In this document: in pieces, positions 1 to 8,719 of the stretch | Layout of the letters: every line of letters begins with the position of its first letter | How positions within the stretch are numbered: the stretch's first letter is position 1 | NCBI RefSeq assembly: GCF_024343575.1 | Contig: NZ_RJUA01000009.1 | Location: forward strand, 1-64,000 | Source: Lacihabitans sp. LS3-19 | Lineage (GTDB): Bacteria; Bacteroidota; Bacteroidia; Cytophagales; Spirosomataceae | DNA: 64,000 nt | Direction: 5' to 3' | The notes under the pieces: generated by a model | The model's input: the letters and a program-made list of their open reading frames with translations, nothing else | Databases searched by the model: none | What the model was told of the DNA's origin: nothing | Program-made: the position numbers and the translations under genes

Positions 1-1
1 A

Positions 2-295
2 ACCAGACCAATGTTTCATTTGACAGACCAAAGAATAGAGGGCCATATTTGCCTTTGTTACATAGCCTTCGCCATTCAAAACTTCGTGCTACAAAAAATA
101 AATCGTGACAAAAATGTGATTACAGAAAAATTGCTAAGAGAAGCATTAGACAAAATGCAAGTAAGTCTGATAGATAACAATGGGAAAAAATCTTACTTGA
201 GATCGATGCCATCAGAAAACGAAAAACTCATCCTAAATAAAATGGGTCTAAAACCAATCTTACCAATCCAAACACAAGAAAAGTTTAAAATCTAA
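2..295 (+). mobile_element. IS4/IS1634-type transposase, 3' fragment
   Basis: This reading frame is open from the window edge, so the gene begins upstream and only about 97 C-terminal residues are visible. The segment RPMFHLTDQRIEGHICLCYI matches the conserved C-terminal block of IS4/IS1634-type DDE transposases, where an R-[IV]-[EK]-[GA]-H motif is followed by a hydrophobic CxIAF stretch. A helix reading ITEKLLREALDKMQ follows, which is also typical of the family end. The catalytic DDE residues would lie upstream of the window, so activity cannot be judged. The inverted repeat of the element was not identified. The tandem duplication that begins about 10 bases after the stop may be linked to its insertion. 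Confidence 0.75.
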
Positions 296-304
296 AAATC
301 CACC

Positions 305-554
305 AAAATAATGGTTTGTAGAGAGCCGATTGGACAATACTGTGCCTTATTATCAATTACTTAACTCAAAATGGTGTCAAACTCAAGAAAAAAAGTAGAA
401 ATTGAGGCAGTATATACAAATCTTAAAAAAAATAATGGTTTGTAGAGAGCCGATTGGACAATACTGTGCCTTATTATCAATTACTTAACTCAAAATGGTG
501 TCAAACTCAAGAAAAAAAGTAGAAATTGAGGCAGTATATACAAATCTTAAAAAA
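305..554. repeat. Perfect 124-bp tandem duplication (two copies)
   Basis: Bases 307-430 and 431-554 are identical over 124 positions, and the identity extends two bases to the left, to 305. Each copy holds the same potential ATG (371 and 495). The first copy reads into the junction and stops at 443-445 after 24 codons, while the second copy continues for 48 codons. The exact identity implies a recent event. It lies immediately behind a transposase fragment, so slippage or a transposition-associated duplication are both plausible. Confidence 0.95.
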
Positions 555-641
555 GAAAAAAAAACTTTAAAACCGCGGGATTTTATTGGCAAATTCCCTT
601 TTAAAGGTGATAGCCTAAAATTTCAAGAAGATTTGAGATAA
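495..641 (+). CDS. Small ORF, 48 aa, unknown; possibly a gene remnant
   Basis: The frame begins at the ATG in the second copy of the tandem repeat and ends with TAA at 639-641. The product is very basic and polar: it opens MVSNSRKKVEIEAVY and ends GDSLKFQEDLR. There is no membrane segment, signal peptide or recognised domain. It resembles in size and charge the short antitoxin-like proteins common beside insertion sequences, but no family is recognised and no toxin partner lies next to it. The same start in the first repeat copy gives only a 24-residue peptide. It could be a real small gene whose 5' end was duplicated, or a decayed remnant of an IS-associated gene. Confidence 0.25.
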   Translation: MVSNSRKKVEIEAVYTNLKKEKKTLKPRDFIGKFPFKGDSLKFQEDLR

Positions 642-834
642 TGAATCAAAGGGCTATAATTTTAGATAACAATATCAGCAATGTTATGTCTTCTTGTAAT
701 TCAGTCTTGAGATAGATAAAATTGATTAAAACTGGACAAATTAATCTCTAGAATTTGATTTTCTAGCATTTAATCCTCCAAGCTTAATAGAAATAATAGT
801 TAAAACCTTAAGATTATCAAATCACTTATGAATC
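642..834. other. Intergenic, no feature recognised
   Basis: With the repeat upstream this forms a gap of about 540 bases (296-834) between the transposase fragment and the protease gene. Bases 642-834 are AT-rich, with stops in all frames. No tRNA, clear terminator with a T-run, or consensus promoter was seen. Confidence 0.5.
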
Positions 835-2997
835 TCACCTCCCCCCAGCCGCACAATGCTCCTTCAAATACTTGGTGTAGAGCGTAGAAAGATGTAAAGT
901 CGTACCTTCACCTTCATATATTCCGTGACTTCGGTTGGGGTAGGGCATAAACTGGAACTGCTTGTTGTATTTTATCATTTCGTTTATCAGCAGTTCGGCG
1001 TTTTGGTAATGCACATTATCGTCGCCTGTTCCGTGTATGTAGAGCAGATTTCCTCTGAAATTTTTGACAAAATGTAAGGGAGAACCATTCACAAAGTCCT
1101 CTCTGTTTTCTTGCGGAATTCCCATGTATCTTTCTTGATAGATATTGTCGTAAGTTAATTGGTTGGCCACCGCAGCAATAGAAATTCCCGTTTTGTAAAT
1201 TTCTGGATATTGGAATAGACAATTTAAAGTAGCCGATCCGCCACCACTCCAACCCCAAATGGCTACGCGGGAAGTGTCGATGAAATCATATTTTTTAAAC
1301 ATCTCCAAAGCTCCCATGGCTTGGTCTCGGATGTTTACGATGCCAATTTTTCGGTATATGGATTTTCTCCATTCTCGACCTTTGGGAGCGGGCGTTCCTC
1401 TACCATCCAAAGCTGCATAAATATAGCCGTCTTCGGCCATATCTCCATTGTAAAGCCTGTTTTGGTCAACACCAAACACATCGTTTACCACTGTGCCTGC
1501 GGGCTCAGAGTACACATAGAATACAATTGGGTACTTCTTTTTTGGGTCGAAATTATGTGGTTTAGCGATAAAACCATCCATCAAAGTACCATCTACGGTG
1601 GTAACTTGAAAAAACTCAACATCTTTTTCTTGAGGTTTTTGCATGGCCAAAATTGATTTTGAGGCATCTGTGGGTTTTCCTGAAGGTAAAGCAATAATTT
1701 CGGAAACTCGTGGAGTAAAATAATTGGAGAAATTATGAAAGGCATATTTGGCATTTTCCGAAATTTTGTATCCGTGCGTTCCTGTCAATTCACCTTGGCT
1801 TACTTTTTCCGCCTTTGATTGTTGGCTAATGTTGACTCTGTAAAGATATGACTGTGTTGCGTTTCGGGGCGAAGCCATAAAATAGATGAAATCGTTTTTG
1901 GTATCCATTGCCATTATTTTTTGAATGTCGTAATCTCCATCGGTCAGCAACACCTCCGATTTTCCATCTTTGGCCACCTTATAGATATGCCTCCATCCGT
2001 CTTTTTCACTCACCCAGATAAACGATTGGCCATTTTCTACCCAATCCCAACCTATGATATTTCCATAACTCCAGCTATTTCTAACATCTATCCATGCATC
2101 GTCTTTTTCTTGATAAAATGTTCGGGCGGCACCTGTTTTGGCATTGCAATACATGAGTTTACTCTCATTTTGCTTTCTGTTGAGTTGTTGGATTATCACT
2201 TCATCAGAATTATTCGCCCATTCCATTCTAGGTATATAATGCTGCTGTGTATCACCTGGCACATTCATCCAAGTCGTTTTTTTTGTAGCGATATTGGCTA
2301 CACCAACCTTACACACGGATGGACTTTCGCCTACTTTTGGATATTCGACAGGTACATTTTTGGCGTATATTTCATCGGTATTGTTTATCATCAAAAAGTC
2401 TTTGATTTTATTGGCATCAATTTGCCAATAAGCGATGCTTTTGCTGTCTGGACTCCATCTAAAGCCATCTCTACAGTCAAATTCCTCTTCGTAAGCCCAA
2501 TCAAAAGTGCCATTTATTATCTTGCCACTAGTTTGTGTTAATGGGCTTATTTTGTGTGTTTTCAGGTCTTCGATGTAAAGATTTCTCTCGCTTACATAAG
2601 CGGCCATTTTGCCGTCTGGAGATATTTTAGCAAACATTAAAGAAGAACTAGGTTTTCCTTTTCCAATTTGGCTTAAAGCTTTGCTTTTTAGGTCTAGTAT
2701 CCAATAATCGCCTCTGGTTTCTTGTCTCCAAACTCTTTTTGAATTGGTGTAGATAAGAATTTTGTTTTGGTCAGCCGAAAAACTGAAGCTTTTTGGAACC
2801 AAAGGCGTATCAGAGCCAGTAGGCGTTAAAGTCTTTTTGTCAATAAAAACAGCTTTTTGGTTTTCTGGTAAAGTATATTTTATTATCTCTCCAGAATCAA
2901 TTATAAAATAATCATCTCCTTGCCAGACAACATTTTGTGCATTCGTGTTTATCGTAAAAAAGCAAACGAGGACCGTAAATATTTTAAAGAATCTCAT
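835..2997 (-). CDS. Dipeptidyl-peptidase IV-like S9 serine protease, secreted
   Basis: This is a prolyl-oligopeptidase family (S9B) exopeptidase, expected to release X-Pro or X-Ala dipeptides from peptide N-termini in the periplasm or at the surface. Numbering from an upstream in-frame ATG at 3051, a DPP-IV N-terminal beta-propeller (about residues 80-450) carries the double-Glu substrate-anchor motif DWAYEEEF (184-191). The C-terminal alpha/beta-hydrolase domain has the nucleophile elbow GWSGGG (Ser602), Asp677 in HGTGDDNVHY and His709 in RSHGIYEG, so the triad is complete. The start at 2997 is preferred because it places a clean signal peptide (MRFFKIFTVLVCFF, ending near NAQ) at the N-terminus; the 3051 start would put 18 polar residues ahead of it. 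The gene is monocistronic and divergent from the sialidase gene. Confidence 0.9.
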   Translation of the reverse strand: MRFFKIFTVLVCFFTINTNAQNVVWQGDDYFIIDSGEIIKYTLPENQKAVFIDKKTLTPTGSDTPLVPKSFSFSADQNKILIYTNSKRVWRQETRGDYWILDLKSKALSQIGKGKPSSSLMFAKISPDGKMAAYVSERNLYIEDLKTHKISPLTQTSGKIINGTFDWAYEEEFDCRDGFRWSPDSKSIAYWQIDANKIKDFLMINNTDEIYAKNVPVEYPKVGESPSVCKVGVANIATKKTTWMNVPGDTQQHYIPRMEWANNSDEVIIQQLNRKQNESKLMYCNAKTGAARTFYQEKDDAWIDVRNSWSYGNIIGWDWVENGQSFIWVSEKDGWRHIYKVAKDGKSEVLLTDGDYDIQKIMAMDTKNDFIYFMASPRNATQSYLYRVNISQQSKAEKVSQGELTGTHGYKISENAKYAFHNFSNYFTPRVSEIIALPSGKPTDASKSILAMQKPQEKDVEFFQVTTVDGTLMDGFIAKPHNFDPKKKYPIVFYVYSEPAGTVVNDVFGVDQNRLYNGDMAEDGYIYAALDGRGTPAPKGREWRKSIYRKIGIVNIRDQAMGALEMFKKYDFIDTSRVAIWGWSGGGSATLNCLFQYPEIYKTGISIAAVANQLTYDNIYQERYMGIPQENREDFVNGSPLHFVKNFRGNLLYIHGTGDDNVHYQNAELLINEMIKYNKQFQFMPYPNRSHGIYEGEGTTLHLSTLYTKYLKEHCAAGGR

Positions 2998-3119
2998 ATT
3001 ATTATTGGCGTTTATTTTAGTTTGATTCGAAAAATTAAGCATTTTTTTCAAGACAAGAATCTAAAATTTAATTATTTTGAAAAAATCCCTAACTTGTAGG
3101 CAATATTCAACCTTAAGAA

Positions 3120-4133
3120 ATGAAAAAACTATTTATTCTACTTTTAGTAGCAAACCTTGCTTTAGGGCAATCCCCAATTATTTCTTCCGAATTTATCTAC
3201 GAAAACGCCCCATTCCCTTCTTGTCATGCCTCTACATTGGCAGAAACGAATGATGGAATAGTAGCAGCTTGGTTTGGAGGCACAGCTGAGAGAGACCCTG
3301 ATGTAGGTATTTGGGTGAGCAGAATGGAAAATGGAAAATGGTCAACACCTGAAGAAGTAGCCAATGGCGTAGAAAGTCCTAAGAAAAGATATCCAACATG
3401 GAATCCGGTTTTATTCCAAATGCCTGGTGCTGAATTAATTTTGTTTTATAAAGTTGGTCCAAGTCCCTCTACTTGGTGGGGAATGCTGAAAAGGTCTTTT
3501 GACGGAGGAAAGACTTGGTCTGCGGCTGAAAAACTGCCAGATGGGATCTATGGACCAATAAAAAACAAGCCAGTTTTACTTTCGGATGGCACATTATTAT
3601 GCCCAACCAGTTCGGAAGACAATGGCTGGAGAGTACATTTTGAAACAACCAAAGATGCAGGTAAAACTTGGACAAAAACTGAGGCCATAAATGATGGAAA
3701 GGAGTTTTCGGCCATTCAACCGAGTGTTTTGTTTAACAAAGATGGTAGATTACAGATTTTATGCAGAAGTAAAAATAGCTTTATTTTAGAGGCATTTTCT
3801 AGTGATAATGGCAAAACTTGGTCTGCCTTAAAGCCCATTTCATTGCCCAATCCAAATTCAGGTACGGATGCTGTTACGCTTAAAGATGGTCGACAATTGT
3901 TGGTTTATAACCATGTTGGTAAAGGAGATGAATATTGGGGAGGAAGTCGCTCCCCGCTCAATGTGGCCATCTCAAAAGATGGTAAAATATGGGATTCATT
4001 TGCGATATTGGAAAATGAAAAGAAAATGGAATTTTCCTATCCAGCAGTTATTCAAACTTCTGATGGTAAGGTACATATAACCTACACTTGGAAAAGGAAA
4101 AAGATTAAGCATGTGGTTTTGGATGTGAATTAG
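3120..4133 (+). CDS. Sialidase-family (BNR repeat) exo-hydrolase, secreted
   Basis: This is a 337-residue protein with a signal peptide ending near residue 16 (ANLALG/Q). Three Asp-box motifs of the form S/T-x-D-x-G-K-T-W lie at about 126-133, 177-184 and 227-234, with a looser fourth (SKDGKIW) near the C-terminus, as expected for a six-bladed sialidase-type propeller (BNR_2, PF13088). The opening FPSCHASTLAET and WFGGTAERDPDVGIW are characteristic of the predicted-neuraminidase group COG4692. True sialic-acid specificity is not established for this group; some members act on other glycosides. It lies about 100 bp before a sodium:solute symporter on the same strand, which suggests that a released sugar or acid is then imported. 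Confidence 0.8.
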   Translation: MKKLFILLLVANLALGQSPIISSEFIYENAPFPSCHASTLAETNDGIVAAWFGGTAERDPDVGIWVSRMENGKWSTPEEVANGVESPKKRYPTWNPVLFQMPGAELILFYKVGPSPSTWWGMLKRSFDGGKTWSAAEKLPDGIYGPIKNKPVLLSDGTLLCPTSSEDNGWRVHFETTKDAGKTWTKTEAINDGKEFSAIQPSVLFNKDGRLQILCRSKNSFILEAFSSDNGKTWSALKPISLPNPNSGTDAVTLKDGRQLLVYNHVGKGDEYWGGSRSPLNVAISKDGKIWDSFAILENEKKMEFSYPAVIQTSDGKVHITYTWKRKKIKHVVLDVN

Positions 4134-4233
4134 AATCTTTTTTGTAATTAATAGAAATACATTTTCAAAGAATGAATTTTCAAATAAATAGCCCGAATCT
4201 TCAAAATTGCTGTATTGATTTAAAAAATTATAT

Positions 4234-5736
4234 ATGCCCATTTTAGACATAAGCATAATCGTTTTATATTTATTGGCCATGGTTGGCATCGGCTTTTATT
4301 TTTCTAGAAAAAATAAAAGTACGGCTCAATTCACCACTGCATCGAGTAAAATTCCATGCTGGGCGATAGGAATGAGCTTTTATGCAACCTTTTTGAGTGC
4401 CATTACTTTTTTGGGCGATCCAGGGAAATCATTCGGTAGCAACTGGAATCCTTTCGTTTTTAGTATTTCAATGCCTTTTGCAGCTTATTTTTCTTCGAAA
4501 TATTTTGTTAGTTTTTATAGAAATACGGGCGAAATTAGTGCATATACACATTTAGAAAAACGTTTTGGTTCATGGGCCAGGAGTTATGTAATGCTATGTT
4601 TTGTCCTTACCCAATTGGCTCGAATGGGAACAATTTTCTATGCCATCGCTATTGCCATCAATGCCCTTACAGGTTTTGATATTCCTTTGATTATCATGTT
4701 TTCAGGCGTTTGCGTGATTGTTTATACCGTTTTTGGAGGTATGGAGGCCGTTATTTGGACGGAAGTGGTGCAGGCAGTTTTAAAAACCATGGGGGCTTTG
4801 TTGATTTTAGGAATAATTTTATATTCTATAGATGCCAAAGTGATTATCGAGGAAGGATTTGCAAAAGATAAATTCAGTTTGGGTACTTTCAAGTTTGATC
4901 TTTTTCAGAGTTCGTTTTGGGTGGTTTTTATTTATGGGTTTTTTATAAATTTGGTCAATTTTGGTGTAGATCAAAATTATATTCAAAGATATCATACGGC
5001 TCAAAGTACCAAAGATGCTCAAATGAGTATTTGGCAATGTGTAATTTTCTTTTTGCCTGTTTCTTTTATGTTTTTCTTTATCGGGACGGCTCTTTTTGTC
5101 TATTATAATCACTTTCCAGAGCAAATTGCTGGATTAAAACAATTGGTCTCAGTTGAGAAAAACATTCCATTGGATTCTTTGTTGCCTGCGGATTATGGTG
5201 ACAGGGTATTGCCACATTTTATTAAAAATAATATCCCAACAGGCTTGTTGGGCTTATTGATGGCGGCATTACTTTCGGCGGCCATGAGTACGATGAGTAG
5301 CAGCATGAATAGTTCTGCCACAGTATTTTTAAAGGATTTTTACCAAAGATATTTCAGAAAAGATCTAAGTGATTTGCAGCAATTGCGTGTTTTAAGAATC
5401 GCCACGGTATGTTTTGGACTGCTAGGGATCGTTTTTGGTATAGCCATGATGGGAGCAAAGAGCCTTTTAGATGTTTGGTGGAAACTATCTGGGATATTTG
5501 CTGGCGGAATGTTAGGTATTTTCCTTTTAGGGTATTTGGTAAAAGCCGCCAAGAAAAAAGCCGCAATTGTGGCTGTAATTGCTGGTGTTTTAATTATCGG
5601 ATTCTTATCTATGAATAGCTATCTGCCTGAAAATATGCATACTGATTTAGACCCGAAACTGACCGTGGCTTTTGGTACTTTAACAATTTTGGGTGTAGGC
5701 TGGTTGGTAAGTAAGTTTTCAAAAAAAGATTTGTAA
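4234..5736 (+). CDS. Sodium:solute symporter (SSS/SLC5 family)
   Basis: This is a 500-residue inner-membrane transporter with about 13 hydrophobic helices, the usual size for the SSS family (PF00474). Family signatures include the N-terminal GIGFYFSRKNKSTAQF segment, the TM2 region FYATFLSAITFLG and the YTVFGGMEAVIWTEVVQ motif that precedes TM6. The SxxSS-rich stretch AMSTMSSSMNSSATV after TM8 is the usual sodium-site region. Position next to the BNR sialidase-like gene suggests uptake of a sialic acid or other sugar released outside the cell; the substrate itself cannot be read from sequence. It is convergent with the receiver gene ending at 5753. Confidence 0.88.
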   Translation: MPILDISIIVLYLLAMVGIGFYFSRKNKSTAQFTTASSKIPCWAIGMSFYATFLSAITFLGDPGKSFGSNWNPFVFSISMPFAAYFSSKYFVSFYRNTGEISAYTHLEKRFGSWARSYVMLCFVLTQLARMGTIFYAIAIAINALTGFDIPLIIMFSGVCVIVYTVFGGMEAVIWTEVVQAVLKTMGALLILGIILYSIDAKVIIEEGFAKDKFSLGTFKFDLFQSSFWVVFIYGFFINLVNFGVDQNYIQRYHTAQSTKDAQMSIWQCVIFFLPVSFMFFFIGTALFVYYNHFPEQIAGLKQLVSVEKNIPLDSLLPADYGDRVLPHFIKNNIPTGLLGLLMAALLSAAMSTMSSSMNSSATVFLKDFYQRYFRKDLSDLQQLRVLRIATVCFGLLGIVFGIAMMGAKSLLDVWWKLSGIFAGGMLGIFLLGYLVKAAKKKAAIVAVIAGVLIIGFLSMNSYLPENMHTDLDPKLTVAFGTLTILGVGWLVSKFSKKDL

Positions 5737-5752
5737 ACAATAAATCCGATTC

Positions 5753-6199
5753 CTAAATCCTCATTAAAAAATTGGAGCGATTGAAGGGCGGATTTAGGTA
5801 TTGGAATGAAGTCATCAAGGCTTTTTCTAAGCAAGTTTTAAGTTTATTGAAATCATTCGGTTTATTGATATAGACATTGGCTCCATTTAAGAAAGTCTCT
5901 TCTATGTCTTTTTCAGAGGCAGAAGTGGAATAAATAGCGATTGAAATTTCGTTAAAAGCCACATTGGCCCTAATTTCTTTTAAACAAGCCAAACCATTTT
6001 TTCTTGGCATATTCAAATCTAAAAATAGAATGTGAGGGTAGGGAAGTGTGGCTTTTTCTAAAAAATCCATCAGTTCCACCCCGTCATTTACAGTTTGAAT
6101 CGTTGTTTGGATTTTAAGTTCACTAACTGCTTCCTTGAATATCAGACGATCGCTTTCGTCGTCATCAGCCAGTATTATTAATATTGGGTCATTTGTCAT
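5753..6199 (-). CDS. Receiver-only response regulator (Rcp1-like)
   Basis: This is a single CheY-like receiver of 148 residues without an output domain. Acidic residues at the start (ADDDESD), the phospho-acceptor Asp61 in LFLDLNMPRKNG, the conserved Thr/Ser in IYSTSAS and the Lys of NKPNDF are all present. It is the last gene of a three-gene operon and starts 2 bp after the end of the histidine kinase gene. The long alpha4 insertion (EKDIEETFLNGANVYINKP) is typical of Rcp1-type regulators that partner phytochrome-like or CHASE3 kinases. It probably acts as a phosphate sink or protein-interaction switch. The C-terminal tail (about residues 130-148) is not conserved in the family. Confidence 0.9.
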   Translation of the reverse strand: MTNDPILIILADDDESDRLIFKEAVSELKIQTTIQTVNDGVELMDFLEKATLPYPHILFLDLNMPRKNGLACLKEIRANVAFNEISIAIYSTSASEKDIEETFLNGANVYINKPNDFNKLKTCLEKALMTSFQYLNPPFNRSNFLMRI

Positions 6200-6201
6200 A
6201 A

Positions 6202-7953
6202 TTATGCGGGTAAATATATGTCGAACTGAGAACCTTCTCCTAAAACTCCTTTGGCAAAAATAAAACCTTTGTGATTTTCAACGATTTTTTTAACAATTGC
6301 TAAGCCTATGCCTGTGCCTGAATACACTTCCTTTCCGTGTAATCTTTGGAAAACTTCAAATATTTTGTCTTTGTATTCAGGTTCAAAGCCAATGCCGTTG
6401 TCTGAGAATGAAATATGGCAGAATTTCTTTTTTTGCATTTTATTTCTTTCTACGATTGGCAGGTTTTCTCCATCTTCAAATTTGATTTTTATGATTGGAG
6501 CAATTTTAGGTTTTGAAAATTTTAAAGAATTGGTCATAAGGTTAGCAACCAATTGTCTAAACTGAAATGGAATGATTTTTAAAGTACAAAAGCCCTCAAC
6601 TTCTATTTGAGCTTGTTTTTCTTCTATGGTCTCCCACAATTCTGTTCGAACTTCTTCAATAATTTGGTTAACATTGGTTTCCTCAAAAATTCTTTCTTCA
6701 GTATTTAATCTCGAAAAAGCCAAAAGGTCTTCAATCAATGTTTGCATTCTATTGGCGGCATCTAACATTCTATTAAAATAATCTTTGCCAGTTTCTGATA
6801 AAACTTCAGCTTCTTTTTCTAGAATCCGTCCTCCGAATATCTGGATTTTACGAAGTGGCTCTTGCAAATCGTGACTAGAAACATAAACAAAAGCATCTAA
6901 TTCTTTATTTGCAGCCTTCAGTTCTATCGCTTGATTTTCTTTTTCTTCATTTTGAAACGCGAGCTCTTTATTGGCCAGAGTTAATTCTTCTGCTCTTTTT
7001 TCTTTTTCTTCATTTTGAAAAGCCAATTCTGTATTTGCAATTCGCAGTTCTTCTGCTCTTTTTTCTTTTTCTTCATTTTGAAAAGCCAACTCAATATTTG
7101 CGGCACTGAGCTCAGCTGCTCTTTTTTCTTTTTCAGCATTTTGAAATGCCAATTCAGTATTGGCAAGTCTTAATTCAGCTGCTCTTTGTTCTTTCTCATC
7201 ATTTTGAAATGCTAATTCAGAGTTGGCGAGTAAAAAATCCGCTGCACGTCTTTTTATTTCAATATTTTGTAAGGCTAATTTTTCGCTAGAAACCGCAATA
7301 TCATTTGATTTATTTTCTAATCTGATTTTGAGTTTTTCTGAAGCTTTTAGGTCACTTATTATTTTGACGTAAGCTACAATTAATGATGAAATAGAAACTA
7401 TAACCAAAATAAACGTAAAAAAAGGCGTTAAAAATGATGCCTGAACGAAAATACTGATTCTTTTATCTCCAAGTTTATCCTCTTCCAGCGTCATTTCTAA
7501 GATTCTATTTTTCAAGACATCTAATATCTTTTTACCCTCTATCCAGACCAATGGCGAAATATCTGAACTTTGAGACTTCTTCGTTAGTCCCCTAAAGAAA
7601 GTTCTGTTTTTTGCTATCAAATTTCGGATTTCTGAGAGCCTTTTCACTTGTCCTCGATTGTCTTTGATTAGATTTTGAAGCAAATCCAGATTTATATCGA
7701 GTTCTGCGTTTCTTATTTCCAAAGAATTCAAATAGACAGAGTCTTTCGATAAAATATAACCTTTATGACTAGATTCTAATTCTAAAATGTTGATGTAAAT
7801 TTTCTCCAAAGTAATCTCTACATTTTTTGTATGATTCACCCAAGAGGCAGATTCGCTAAGATTTTTTATCCGAAAATATGACAGAAATGTCAATGCCAAA
7901 AGGATAATTATAGCACTTACAAAAATTGTTTTAATCGTTGGTTTTTTGATCAT
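6202..7953 (-). CDS. CHASE3 sensor histidine kinase with six 21-residue coiled-coil repeats
   Basis: The order is TM1 (about 9-27), a periplasmic CHASE3 four-helix sensor (about 35-165), TM2 (about 173-198), a long signalling coiled coil (225-350), HisKA with the H-box SSHDLQEPLRK (His361), and an HATPase_c domain with N-box NLMTNSLKF, G1 DNGIGFEP and G2 GTGIGLAI. All catalytic motifs are intact. The coiled coil consists of six near-identical 21-residue units of the type ELAFQNEEKEKRAAELxxAN, exactly three heptads each. The signal is unknown, as is usual for CHASE3. The gene abuts the upstream receiver gene with no spacer and precedes the second receiver by 2 bp, so all three are surely co-transcribed. 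Confidence 0.93.
   Translation of the reverse strand: MIKKPTIKTIFVSAIIILLALTFLSYFRIKNLSESASWVNHTKNVEITLEKIYINILELESSHKGYILSKDSVYLNSLEIRNAELDINLDLLQNLIKDNRGQVKRLSEIRNLIAKNRTFFRGLTKKSQSSDISPLVWIEGKKILDVLKNRILEMTLEEDKLGDKRISIFVQASFLTPFFTFILVIVSISSLIVAYVKIISDLKASEKLKIRLENKSNDIAVSSEKLALQNIEIKRRAADFLLANSELAFQNDEKEQRAAELRLANTELAFQNAEKEKRAAELSAANIELAFQNEEKEKRAEELRIANTELAFQNEEKEKRAEELTLANKELAFQNEEKENQAIELKAANKELDAFVYVSSHDLQEPLRKIQIFGGRILEKEAEVLSETGKDYFNRMLDAANRMQTLIEDLLAFSRLNTEERIFEETNVNQIIEEVRTELWETIEEKQAQIEVEGFCTLKIIPFQFRQLVANLMTNSLKFSKPKIAPIIKIKFEDGENLPIVERNKMQKKKFCHISFSDNGIGFEPEYKDKIFEVFQRLHGKEVYSGTGIGLAIVKKIVENHKGFIFAKGVLGEGSQFDIYLPA
6904..7281 (-). repeat. Six in-frame 63-bp repeats encoding 21-residue heptad units
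   Basis: Residues 225-350 of the histidine kinase are six consecutive 21-residue units. The last five start with ELAFQN and share a K-E-x-x-A core; the first (KLALQN) is the most diverged. At the DNA level the units are 63 bp, and the central three are the most alike, as expected for unit gain by unequal recombination. Because 21 residues equal three heptads, gain or loss of a unit keeps the coiled-coil register. Confidence 0.93.
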
Positions 7954-8391
7954 TTAAGCTAGTTTAAGGAAGTATTCATTCCTTTTTGGCTGCATGATTG
8001 TTTGGCTTTCTACTAGGGATATTATTTTTAATATGGCTTTCTTTAGGTTTTCAAATTTCCTAGGTTTGCAAATGTAGAAATTTGCTCCTAAATCATAAGT
8101 TTTCTCTATATTTTGTGGGCTTGAAGATGTAGAGAAAATTATTACGGGTATATCCTTGAATTTAGTAGAATTTCGAATTTCAGCCAAACATTCAAAACCA
8201 CTTTTTTTGGGCATATTTAAATCCAAAAATATAACCGAAGGTGGAGGAGGAACAGTTTTTTCTAAAGTATCCATCAATTGAGCACCATCAATTGCCACAA
8301 TCAGACTCGAATCAATATATAATTCTTTCAAAGCTATTTCAAAAAACATCGAATCATCCCTATCATCTTCAGCCAAAAGTATATTTTTCAT
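7954..8391 (-). CDS. Receiver-only response regulator (Rcp1-like), first gene of operon
   Basis: This is a 145-residue single receiver domain: acidic pocket AEDDRDD (8-13), phospho-acceptor Asp57 in IFLDLNMPKKSG, switch Thr/Ser in IFSTSSS and Lys in CKPRKF. It is clearly paralogous to the receiver at 5753-6199 (shared QLMDTLEK/ELMDFLEK and LDLNMP-K-G blocks), so the operon carries a duplicated receiver on either side of the kinase. Its stop codon is directly adjacent to the kinase start. No DNA-binding domain is present, so output must be through protein contacts. No consensus Bacteroidota promoter was found upstream. Confidence 0.9.
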   Translation of the reverse strand: MKNILLAEDDRDDSMFFEIALKELYIDSSLIVAIDGAQLMDTLEKTVPPPPSVIFLDLNMPKKSGFECLAEIRNSTKFKDIPVIIFSTSSSPQNIEKTYDLGANFYICKPRKFENLKKAILKIISLVESQTIMQPKRNEYFLKLA

Positions 8392-8719
8392 GCAATGTTG
8401 ATTTTAGAAATACCGAAATTAAAGAATTAGACAAAGAGATTTTTTAAGAGAATAGGAGTCGAATATTTATGAATAAAGAGTTGCTGAATAGGAATTTATT
8501 GTTCAATTGGCAACTTTCACATTTTTAATGCTTTACAAATATAGACATTTGCTTCACTTTTCAATTTAATACCTGGTTATAATATCATTAAATAGCTATT
8601 ATAGCATTATTTATAATAATAATAGAATTCTAAACATAAAATAATGTCTATTTGTAACATAGATGACAAACCGAATTCTAGATTTATACGTATTTTGCAT
8701 TGCTTAAAATTAATAATTC
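8392..8719. other. Divergent intergenic region, very AT-rich
   Basis: This 328-bp gap separates the receiver/kinase operon (minus) from the FAD reductase operon (plus) and should hold both promoters. A 10-bp palindrome AATAGCTATT lies at 8591-8600 inside a TA-rich run (about 8580-8640). A box TATTTTGC close to the FAD reductase start is one base short of the Bacteroidota -7 consensus. No RNA gene or coding frame is convincing. Confidence 0.5.

Noticed and set aside
1921-2541. 206-codon plus-strand frame inside the protease gene
   Set aside because: It lies antisense to the well-conserved propeller of the S9 peptidase, has no recognisable motif and is a by-product of the coding pattern.
5752-5798. 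9-bp inverted repeat CCTAAATCC / GGATTTAGG at the symporter/receiver junction
   Set aside because: The loop is 29 bases, there is no T-run, and the right arm is in receiver coding sequence, so a terminator is not convincing.
6904-7281. Regular 63-bp repeats considered as a CRISPR-like or VNTR array outside genes
   Set aside because: The units are in frame, lack unique spacers and encode heptads in the kinase, so they are coding repeats.
8580-8640. TA-rich run with the palindrome AATAGCTATT, considered as an origin or operator
   Set aside because: A 10-bp palindrome in such AT-rich DNA is expected by chance, and no DnaA boxes or neighbouring regulator gene support a function.
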